This document shows positions 6,292 to 12,326 of a stretch of 15,048 bases of DNA, piece by piece (positions within the stretch are counted from its first letter, which is position 1; every line of letters begins with the position of its first letter). The position numbers and the translations under genes were made by a program. Source of the stretch: Pararhizobium_B sp051960215 (lineage in GTDB: Bacteria > Pseudomonadota > Alphaproteobacteria > Rhizobiales > Rhizobiaceae); the NCBI GenBank assembly GCA_051960215.1, contig JBQCEN010000263.1, forward strand, positions 1 through 15,048, in the 5' to 3' direction. Under the pieces are notes generated by a model that saw only the letters and a program-made list of their open reading frames with translations, did not search any database and was not told where the DNA came from.

Positions 6292-6756
6292 ATGCCGAAG
6301 TTCCAGACGAAGAGACGGGTGCGGCACTCGCCTGAGGACATGTTCAACCTCGTGGCCGATGTCGAGCGCTACCCGGAGTTCCTGCCGCTTTGCGAGGGGC
6401 TCTCGATCCGCAGCCGGAAGGAAGGCGGCAACGGCAAGACGCTGCTCGTCGCCGACATGACCGTCGGCTACAAGGCGATCCGCGAGACGTTCACGACCCA
6501 GGTTCTCCTGAAGCCGGAGGAGCCGGCGATCGACGTCAACTACCTCGACGGCCCCTTCCGCTATCTCGACAACCGCTGGCATTTCCTTCCGGACGGCGAG
6601 AGCGGCTGCATCATCGACTTCTTCATCGAATACGAGTTCAAGAGCCGCATGCTCGGCATGCTCATGGGCTCCATGTTCGACCGCGCTTTCCGCACCTTCG
6701 CCGAAGCCTTCGAGCGGCGCGCCGACCGGATCTATGCGGATGTGTCCTCGGCCTGA
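6292..6756 (+). CDS. Coq10/RatA-family START-like protein
   Basis: A 154-residue single-domain protein of the polyketide cyclase/START superfamily (Coq10/RatA branch). Diagnostic segments are HSPEDMFNLVADVERYPEFLP (about 12-32), DMTVGYKAIRETF (about 55-67), LDGPFRYLDNRWHF (about 85-98) and a long amphipathic C-terminal helix (SMFDRAFRTFAEAFERRAD). Automatic pipelines often call such proteins a RatA toxin of a type II toxin-antitoxin system. In alphaproteobacteria a Coq10-like role, binding ubiquinone or supporting respiration, is more likely, and no antitoxin-like gene (RatB/ubiquitin-like) lies beside it. Neither function is shown by the sequence. It is coupled to lipA: the AAGGA ribosome site overlaps the lipA stop. 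Its 3' end overlaps the convergent CinA-like gene by 25 bp. Confidence 0.88.
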   Translation: MPKFQTKRRVRHSPEDMFNLVADVERYPEFLPLCEGLSIRSRKEGGNGKTLLVADMTVGYKAIRETFTTQVLLKPEEPAIDVNYLDGPFRYLDNRWHFLPDGESGCIIDFFIEYEFKSRMLGMLMGSMFDRAFRTFAEAFERRADRIYADVSSA

Positions 6757-7235
6757 ACGGCGCGGAGGAGGGCGCTGAGCGCCGCCTCGACCGTTTCCGA
6801 CCGGACCGCGGCGCGGCCGATGTCGCCGAAGCGCAGTTCCTCATGGTCCAGACGGCCGCTACGCGATGCCACCGCAAGATGGACGAGGCCGACGGGCTTC
6901 TGGGGCGTTCCGCCGCCCGGGCCGGCGATGCCGGTGACGGAGACTGCGACGTCCGCGCGCGACGCTGACAGTGCGCCCTTCGCCATCTCGATCGCCGTCT
7001 CGCGCGAGACGGCGCCGTGCGCCTTCAGCGTCTCCTCCGCAACGCCGATCATCGCCATCTTCGCCGCGTTCGAATAGGTGACGAAGCCGCGGTCGAACAC
7101 CGCCGACGAGCCTGCAATCTCGGTGATCGCCGCGGCGATGAGCCCGCCCGTGCAGGATTCGGCAGTGGCTGCCATCCAGCCGCGCCGCAAGAAGGCGTCG
7201 ACTACCTGCCGCGCCAGGGCGTCCGTCCCGCTCAC
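6732..7235 (-). CDS. pncC: CinA C-terminal-domain protein, nicotinamide-nucleotide amidohydrolase (PncC-type)
   Basis: A 167-residue stand-alone CinA C-terminal domain. PncC-type enzymes deamidate nicotinamide mononucleotide to nicotinic acid mononucleotide in pyridine nucleotide salvage. The signature TAESCTGGLIA carries the catalytic serine (S27), FVTYSNAAKM supplies Y54 and K59, and VSVTGIAGPGGGTPQKPVGLV is the conserved nucleotide-pocket loop. The N-terminal molybdopterin-binding-like half of full CinA is absent, as expected for this subclass. The start is GTG at 7235-7233, overlapping the ispDF stop in a GTGA arrangement, with a GGAGG ribosome site (complement of 7242-7246); this suggests translational coupling to ispDF. 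The 3' end overlaps the opposing Coq10-like gene. The amidohydrolase activity is inferred from family. Confidence 0.9.
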   Translation of the reverse strand: MSGTDALARQVVDAFLRRGWMAATAESCTGGLIAAAITEIAGSSAVFDRGFVTYSNAAKMAMIGVAEETLKAHGAVSRETAIEMAKGALSASRADVAVSVTGIAGPGGGTPQKPVGLVHLAVASRSGRLDHEELRFGDIGRAAVRSETVEAALSALLRAVQAEDTSA

Positions 7236-8449
7236 AGGGTGCCTCCGCCATAGACCACCGTCGCGGTCGCGATGGCCGCGATTCCCTCACGGCGGCCGAC
7301 GAAGCCGATGCTCTCGTTCGTCGTCGCCTTGACGGAACAGCGGTCGACGGAGATGCCGAGAATCTCTGCGAGCGCCGCGCGCATCGCCGTCCGGTGCGGT
7401 CCGATCCGCGGCGCCTCCGCAATGAGCGAGACGTCAGCATTCATGATCGTGCCGCTGGCCTGGCGCACGATCCTGGCGGCGTGCTCGACGAAGATGCGCG
7501 ACGGCGCGCCCTTCCACTTCGCCTCGCTTGGTGGAAAATGATCGCCGATGTCGCCCGCTCCGCAGGTCGCAAGCAGCGCGTCGGTCAGCGCGTGCAGCCC
7601 GACGTCGGCATCCGAATGGCCGGAGAGGGCCTGGTCGTGGGCAATGAAGATGCCGCACAGCGTCACGCCCGTGCCCGGCACCAGTTGATGGACGTCATAG
7701 CCGTTGCCGGTGCGCACGTCGGGAAGAGCAAGCGCCGAGAGACGCCGCTCGGCCATCGCGAGGTCCTCCGGGACTGTGAGCTTGACGTTGCCCGCTTCGC
7801 CTTCGACATAGCGCACGTCCATTCCTCCTGCTTCGGCGAGTGCCGCGTCGTCCGTGAAATCGGTTCTTCCGGTGGCCGCCGCCTCTTCGTGAACTTTGAG
7901 GATCGCCGCACGTTCGAACGCCTGCGGCGTCTGCGCCGCATAGAGGCCGTCGCGCGGCACCGTCTCACCGATCCTTCCGTCGGGCGCGACGCGCTTGATC
8001 GTATCGGCGATCGCCACCGCCGGTAAAAGGGCCGCGGCGCCGGCCGCAAAGCCGGCGTCGATCCTGTCGATGAGCGTTCTCGAAGCGAAGGGCCGGACGC
8101 CGTCGTGGATGATGACGTGCGTGACTGCGGCATCGACGGCGCGCAGGCCGTTCAGCACCGAGGCCTGTCGCATTGCCTCGCCATGGACGCGAACGAGCCG
8201 CGCCGCGTCCGCCACGAATCCGAGCGCCCGCGTCAGAAGCGCGTCGTCTTCGGGATGTGTGACGACGATCACCTGTTCGAAGCGCGGGTCGTCGAGGAAG
8301 AGCCGCAGCGTGTGCGCCAGCACCGGCGCGCCGCCGATCATCCTGTACTGCTTCGGTCCGTCCGCATGAGCGCCGGCGCGCGCGCCGCGTCCGGCGGCGA
8401 CGATGACGGCGGCGTACCGGCGCGGCGCCGGCTGCGGTTCGGTGGTCAT
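7232..8449 (-). CDS. ispDF: Bifunctional IspD/IspF (MEP cytidylyltransferase / MEcPP synthase)
   Basis: A fused enzyme catalysing two non-consecutive steps of the MEP isoprenoid pathway: CTP-dependent formation of CDP-methylerythritol (IspD) and cyclisation to MEcPP (IspF). The 405-residue protein has IspD at about 12-240 (VIVAAGRGARAG and GPKQYRMIGGAPV nucleotide-binding region; IIHDGVRPF; TDDAALAE; VKLTVPEDL) and IspF at about 246-405 (GNGYDVHQL with metal ligands D252 and H254, SGHSDADVGLHALTDALL with H286, GDIGDHFPP, SVKATTNESIGFVGRREGI). The fusion is common in alphaproteobacteria. I chose the start at 8449 because MTTEPQPAPRRYAAVIVAAG fits the family; the in-frame ATG at 8524 adds 25 unlikely residues. 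AAGGG lies about 10 nt upstream. It is transcribed divergently from dusB. Confidence 0.95.
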   Translation of the reverse strand: MTTEPQPAPRRYAAVIVAAGRGARAGAHADGPKQYRMIGGAPVLAHTLRLFLDDPRFEQVIVVTHPEDDALLTRALGFVADAARLVRVHGEAMRQASVLNGLRAVDAAVTHVIIHDGVRPFASRTLIDRIDAGFAAGAAALLPAVAIADTIKRVAPDGRIGETVPRDGLYAAQTPQAFERAAILKVHEEAAATGRTDFTDDAALAEAGGMDVRYVEGEAGNVKLTVPEDLAMAERRLSALALPDVRTGNGYDVHQLVPGTGVTLCGIFIAHDQALSGHSDADVGLHALTDALLATCGAGDIGDHFPPSEAKWKGAPSRIFVEHAARIVRQASGTIMNADVSLIAEAPRIGPHRTAMRAALAEILGISVDRCSVKATTNESIGFVGRREGIAAIATATVVYGGGTL

Positions 8450-8541
8450 CGCTGGATCGCCCTTCTCATTGTCATGGTCCGCATGTATCGCGACAGGCTG
8501 CCGATTGCCATCATCTGCGTGCACCGATCATCGAGCCGATG

Positions 8542-8570
8542 CTTGGCAGTGCCGCCCAAATTGGCTAAAA
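8542..8570 (+). promoter_or_regulatory. Putative sigma-70 promoter of dusB-ntrBC
   Basis: CTTGGC at 8542-8547, a 17-nt spacer, then CTAAAA at 8565-8570. This is 5/6 and 4/6 against the alphaproteobacterial CTTGAC-N17-CTATAT pattern. The predicted start near 8577 leaves about 25 nt before the dusB ATG. No sigma-54 -24/-12 pair (GG and GC boxes at proper spacing) is apparent. The -10 is embedded in a short palindrome, GGCT-AAAA-AGCC (8563-8574). Confidence 0.55.
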
Positions 8571-8574
8571 AGCC

Positions 8575-8593
8575 GGCAGAACAGCGCTCTGCC
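8575..8593 (+). promoter_or_regulatory. Stem-loop at the predicted 5' end of the dusB-ntr transcript
   Basis: GGCAGA (8575-8580) and TCTGCC (8588-8593) form a perfect 6-bp inverted repeat around a 7-nt loop, beginning at the predicted transcription start. As RNA it would sit immediately before the weak ribosome site (GAAAGA at 8595-8600). As DNA it could be an operator. No T-tract follows, so it is not an intrinsic terminator. The role is unknown. Confidence 0.35.
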
Positions 8594-8601
8594 CGAAAGA
8601 T

Positions 8602-9624
8602 ATGCAAGACATGAAGGAAAAACTTGCTTCTCCGTTTGCGATAGGGCCGGTCAGGGTGCGCAACCGCGTCCTGCTCGCGCCGATGTCGGGCGTCAGCGAC
8701 CTGCCGTTCCGCCGGCTCGCGTGGCGCTACGGCGCCGGTCTGGTGGTGACAGAAATGGTCGCGAGCCGCGAACTCTGCCGCGATACGGCGCAGTCGATGC
8801 TGCGGATGGCGGGCGAGGGCATCCGCCCGCACGTCGTTCAGCTTGCGGGGCGCGAGCCGCACTGGATGGCGGAGGCCGCACGCATCGCCGTCGATCATGG
8901 TGCCGACGTCGTCGACATCAACATGGGCTGCCCCGCGAAGAAGGTGATCGGCGGCTATGCCGGCTCCGCACTGATGCGAGATCCCGCCCTTGCGCTTGCC
9001 ATCGTCGAGGCGACGGTGCGGGCGGTTTCCGTGCCCGTGACGCTGAAGATGCGTCTCGGTTGGGACGAGACGAGCCTCAACGCGGCCGAGATCGCCCGAG
9101 CCGCCGAGGCCTCCGGCATCGCCATGCTGACGGTGCATGGCCGCACGCGCTGCCAGTTCTATGAAGGCCGCGCCGACTGGGCTGCAATAGGCCGGGTCCG
9201 TGACGCCGTCTCCGCCATTCCCTTCGTTGCCAACGGCGACGTGCGCACGGCGGCTGAAGCGGCGCTGATCCTGGAGACGACCGCAGCCGATGCCGTCATG
9301 GTCGGCCGCGGCAGCCAGGGCCGGCCCTGGTTCTGCGGCGAGCTTGCCGGCGCGGCAGCCGTTCCGCGGTCACCGAAAGCGATCGCAGACCTTGCGGAAG
9401 AGCATTATGCGGCAATGCTCGTCCACTACGGCGAAGCGATCGGCATTCGCCACGCGCGCAAACATCTCGGCTGGTATCTCGACCGCCACGCGCCGTCCGT
9501 CGCCGTTTCGCAGCGCGCCGAGATCATGACCGGAACAGCCCCCGAGCGTGTCATCGAAGGTCTCAAGGCAGCCATCCTCTCTTCCGGCTCCAGGGCGGCA
9601 GCGCCCGCGAAGGATGCGGCATGA
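8602..9624 (+). CDS. dusB: tRNA-dihydrouridine synthase DusB (NifR3)
   Basis: FMN-dependent enzyme reducing specific uridines in tRNA to dihydrouridine. This 340-residue protein shows the family features in order: NRVLLAPMSGVSDLPFRRLA (flavin barrel start), VVTEMVASREL, DINMGCPAKKVIGGYAGS with catalytic C110, VTLKMRLGWD with K149, TVHGRTRCQFYEG, FVANGDVRTAAEA and MVGRGSQGRPW (phosphate-binding loops), then the C-terminal helical domain (IRHARKHLGWYL). It was historically named nifR3 because it precedes ntrBC in Rhodobacter, Azospirillum and rhizobia, exactly as here; the stop overlaps the ntrB ATG by 4 bp (ATGA). The start is ambiguous: ATG at 8602 follows GAAAGA too closely, and ATG at 8611 (MKEKLASPF) has better spacing, so the protein may be 3 residues shorter. 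Confidence 0.94.
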   Translation: MQDMKEKLASPFAIGPVRVRNRVLLAPMSGVSDLPFRRLAWRYGAGLVVTEMVASRELCRDTAQSMLRMAGEGIRPHVVQLAGREPHWMAEAARIAVDHGADVVDINMGCPAKKVIGGYAGSALMRDPALALAIVEATVRAVSVPVTLKMRLGWDETSLNAAEIARAAEASGIAMLTVHGRTRCQFYEGRADWAAIGRVRDAVSAIPFVANGDVRTAAEAALILETTAADAVMVGRGSQGRPWFCGELAGAAAVPRSPKAIADLAEEHYAAMLVHYGEAIGIRHARKHLGWYLDRHAPSVAVSQRAEIMTGTAPERVIEGLKAAILSSGSRAAAPAKDAA

Positions 9625-10763
9625 CCCCCGCCGAACGGGTACCCGGCGGCGACATGGCGCCCGCCGTGCTCAACGCCATCCAGCATCCCGTCATCATGGT
9701 CGATGCCGACGGTACCATCGGCTACGCGAATTGGGAGGCGGAGTCCTTCTTCAGCGCCAGCGCCGCCCATCTGGCGCGGCATACGATCACCGAGGTCGTG
9801 CCGTTCGGAAGCCCGCTCCTGGCCCTGATCGAGCAGGTGCGCGAACGCCGCGCCGCGATCAACGGCTACCGCGTCGACATGAGCTCGCCGCGGATCGGGC
9901 AGGAGAAGCTTGTCGACCTCTACGTCGCGCCGCTCGGCGGCGAGGAGGGGCCGGTGGTCGTGGTCTTCCAGGAGCGCTCGATGGCCGACAAGATCGACCG
10001 GCAGCTCACCCACCGCGGTGCCGCCCGCTCCGTCACCGGTCTCGCGTCTATGCTCGCCCACGAGATCAAGAATCCCCTTTCCGGCATCCGCGGCGCCGCC
10101 CAGCTCCTCGAAAGCTCCGTTTCCGGCGAGGACCGGGCGCTGACCCGCCTCATCCGCGACGAGACCGACCGGATCGTCTCGCTCGTCGACCGGATGGAGG
10201 TGTTCTCGGACGAACGCCCCGTCGACCGCCGGCCGGTGAACATCCATGCGATCCTCGATCGCGTGAAGGCGGCGGCGATGGCGGGCTTTGCTCGCGGCAT
10301 CCGCTTCACCGAGCATTACGACCCGTCGCTGCCCCCGGTCTTCGGCAACCCGGACCAGCTGGTGCAGGTCTTCCTCAACCTCGTGAAGAACGCAGCCGAG
10401 GCGATCGGCGACGACCCGTCGGGCGACATCGTGCTGACGACCGCTTATCGTCCCGGCATCCGCCTCTCGGTCTCCGGCAGCCGCGAGAAGGTCTCGCTGC
10501 CGCTCGAGTTCTGCGTCCACGACAACGGCCCCGGCGTGCCTGCCGACCTGCTGCCGCATCTCTTCGATCCGTTCATCACGACCAAGACGAACGGATCGGG
10601 GCTCGGACTGGCGCTCGTCGCGAAGATCGTCGGTGGCCATGGCGGCATCGTCGAATGCGACAGCCAGCCGCGCAAGACGACCTTCCGCGTCCTCATGCCG
10701 GCGTCGAAGGACGCGCTGCCCATCGACGCGCTTTCGAGCGAGACGCAGGGACCATCCGAATGA
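9621..10763 (+). CDS. ntrB: Nitrogen regulation sensor histidine kinase/phosphatase NtrB
   Basis: Cytoplasmic sensor kinase that, under control of PII proteins, phosphorylates or dephosphorylates NtrC according to nitrogen status. The 380-residue protein has no transmembrane segment, an N-terminal PAS domain (about 14-120; NAIQHPVIMVDADGTIGYAN), a dimerisation/phosphoacceptor domain with SMLAHEIKNPLSGIRGAAQ (H147), and a catalytic ATPase domain with N box NLVKNAAEA (about 254-261), G1 DNGPGVP (about 301-307) and G2 GSGLGLAL (about 325-332). HEIKNPLSGIRGAAQLL is typical of NtrB. It is translationally coupled on both sides: its ATG overlaps the dusB stop and its stop overlaps the ntrC ATG, each as ATGA. 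No ribosome site independent of dusB translation is obvious. Confidence 0.96.
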   Translation: MTPAERVPGGDMAPAVLNAIQHPVIMVDADGTIGYANWEAESFFSASAAHLARHTITEVVPFGSPLLALIEQVRERRAAINGYRVDMSSPRIGQEKLVDLYVAPLGGEEGPVVVVFQERSMADKIDRQLTHRGAARSVTGLASMLAHEIKNPLSGIRGAAQLLESSVSGEDRALTRLIRDETDRIVSLVDRMEVFSDERPVDRRPVNIHAILDRVKAAAMAGFARGIRFTEHYDPSLPPVFGNPDQLVQVFLNLVKNAAEAIGDDPSGDIVLTTAYRPGIRLSVSGSREKVSLPLEFCVHDNGPGVPADLLPHLFDPFITTKTNGSGLGLALVAKIVGGHGGIVECDSQPRKTTFRVLMPASKDALPIDALSSETQGPSE

Positions 10764-12214
10764 CCGGAGCCACCATCCTCGTTGCCGATGACGATGCCGC
10801 GATCCGCACCGTGCTCAACCAGGCGCTGGCGCGGGCGGGGTATCAGGTCCGCATCACCTCAAACGCGGCGACACTCTGGCGCTGGATCGCGGCAGGCGAG
10901 GGCGATCTCGTCATCACCGACGTGGTGATGCCGGACGAGAACGCCTTCGATCTCCTGCCGCGGATCAAGAAGGCGCGCCCGGACCTGCCGGTCCTCGTCA
11001 TCAGTGCGCAGAACACCTTCATGACGGCGATCAAGGCGTCGGAGCGCGGTGCCTACGATTACCTGCCGAAGCCCTTCGACCTGACGGAGATGATCGCGAT
11101 CATCGGGCGGGCGCTTTCGGAGCGCAAACAGCGCCCGGCGCCGAGGATCGAGGACAGCCCCGAGAAGATGCCGCTCGTCGGCCGCTCGGCCGCCATGCAG
11201 GAAATCTACCGGGTGCTTGCCCGGTTGATGCAGACCGACCTGACGCTGATGATCACGGGCGAATCCGGCACCGGAAAGGAGCTCGTCGCGCGCGCCCTCC
11301 ACGACTACGGCAAGCGCCGTAACGGTCCCTTCGTCGCGATCAACATGGCGGCGATCCCGCGCGAGCTGATCGAATCGGAGCTCTTCGGCCATGAGAAGGG
11401 GGCCTTCACCGGAGCCCAGACGCGCTCGAGCGGCCGCTTCGAGCAGGCCGACGGCGGCACGCTCTTCCTCGACGAGATCGGCGACATGCCGATGGACGCG
11501 CAGACGCGGCTTCTCCGCGTGCTGCAGCAGGGCGAATACACGACCGTCGGCGGCCGCACGCCGATCAGGACGGACGTGCGCATCGTCGCTGCGACGAACA
11601 AGGACCTCAAGGCCGCGATCAACCAGGGCCTGTTCCGCGAAGACCTGTACTATCGCCTGAACGTCGTGCCGCTGCGCCTGCCGCCGCTGCGCGACCGCGC
11701 CGAGGACATCCCCGACCTCGTCCGCCACTTCGTCCGCCAGGCCGAAAGCGAAGGCCTCGATGCCAAGCGCTTCGACGGCGACGCCCTGGAGCGGATGAAG
11801 GCCTATGCCTGGCCCGGCAACGTACGCGAGCTGGAAAACGTCGTCCGGCGCCTGCTGGCACTTTATCCACAGGATGTGATCACCCGCGAGATCATCGACA
11901 ACGAGCTGAAGTCGGAGATCGGCGACAGCCCCACCGACAAGGCGAGCGGCATCGCCGGCGAGCGCAGCATCGCTTACGCCGTCGAGGACAGTATGAGCCG
12001 CTACTTTTCGTCTTTCGGCAACGACCTGCCGCCGCCGGGCCTTTATCAGCGGGTGTTGAACGAGGTCGAGCATCCTCTGATCCTGGCCGCCCTGACAGCG
12101 ACGCGCGGCAACCAGATCAAGGCCGCCGAGCTCCTCGGCCTCAACCGCAATACGCTTCGCAAGAAGATCCGCGAACTGGGCGTATCCATCTATCGCGGAC
12201 CTCGGACGTCTTGA
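10760..12214 (+). CDS. ntrC: Nitrogen regulation response regulator NtrC (sigma-54 activator)
   Basis: Transcription activator of nitrogen-assimilation promoters, phosphorylated by NtrB. The 484-residue protein has a receiver domain (1-120; acidic pocket D10-D12, phosphoacceptor D54 in ITDVVMPDE, K104 in LPKPFD), a central AAA+ domain (about 138-375; VGRSAAMQEIYR, Walker A GESGTGKE at 167-174, sigma-54 contact loop GAFTGA at 214-219, Walker B TLFLDE at 234-239, RLNVVPLRLPPLRDR, WPGNVREL), and a C-terminal Fis-type helix-turn-helix (about 450-476; NQIKAAELLGLNRNTLRKKI). All activator motifs are intact, so it should work with RpoN, unlike the GAFTGA-lacking NtrC of Rhodobacter. The start is the ATG overlapping the ntrB stop; the frame happens to be open far upstream, antiparallel to no other evidence, so that extension is ignored. 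Confidence 0.97.
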   Translation: MTGATILVADDDAAIRTVLNQALARAGYQVRITSNAATLWRWIAAGEGDLVITDVVMPDENAFDLLPRIKKARPDLPVLVISAQNTFMTAIKASERGAYDYLPKPFDLTEMIAIIGRALSERKQRPAPRIEDSPEKMPLVGRSAAMQEIYRVLARLMQTDLTLMITGESGTGKELVARALHDYGKRRNGPFVAINMAAIPRELIESELFGHEKGAFTGAQTRSSGRFEQADGGTLFLDEIGDMPMDAQTRLLRVLQQGEYTTVGGRTPIRTDVRIVAATNKDLKAAINQGLFREDLYYRLNVVPLRLPPLRDRAEDIPDLVRHFVRQAESEGLDAKRFDGDALERMKAYAWPGNVRELENVVRRLLALYPQDVITREIIDNELKSEIGDSPTDKASGIAGERSIAYAVEDSMSRYFSSFGNDLPPPGLYQRVLNEVEHPLILAALTATRGNQIKAAELLGLNRNTLRKKIRELGVSIYRGPRTS

Positions 12215-12326
12215 TCTGTGAAGACAAAACGTTGCATTTTCGCCACAATGCGTTGCTCTACCGCCACTCAATGGCGGCGAGTCGGCAGCGACAACTGTCG
12301 GCGGACGAGGGCGGCGCGAGGTCAGG
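12215..12326 (+). promoter_or_regulatory. ntrC-ntrY intergenic region with inverted repeats
   Basis: This 112-bp gap is the only break in the ntr cluster. It holds GCATT (12234-12238) and AATGC (12247-12251) as an inverted repeat with an 8-nt spacer, flanked by two direct CGTTGC copies. It also has a hairpin CCGCCA/TGGCGG (12261-12266 and 12272-12277, loop CTCAA) and CGACA/TGTCG (12289-12293 and 12296-12300). No T-tract follows any hairpin. CTTGAT at 12209-12214, across the ntrC stop, is a fair -35 but no good -10 lies at 17-18 nt. A separate ntrYX promoter with an operator is plausible but not shown. GAGG at 12318-12321 is the ntrY ribosome site. Confidence 0.35.

Noticed and set aside
6292..6756. 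Reading the START-like gene as a RatA toxin of a toxin-antitoxin pair
   Set aside because: No antitoxin-like gene is adjacent, it is coupled to lipA, and a Coq10-like housekeeping role fits the context better.
8520..8536. NtrC binding site starting at TGCACC
   Set aside because: Only one half-site matches; five bases downstream there is no GGTGCA-like partner.
9548..10759. Upstream extension of the ntrC frame giving an 888-residue protein
   Set aside because: The extension is an alternative frame of ntrB. NtrC starts with its receiver domain at the ATG at 10760, which overlaps the ntrB stop.
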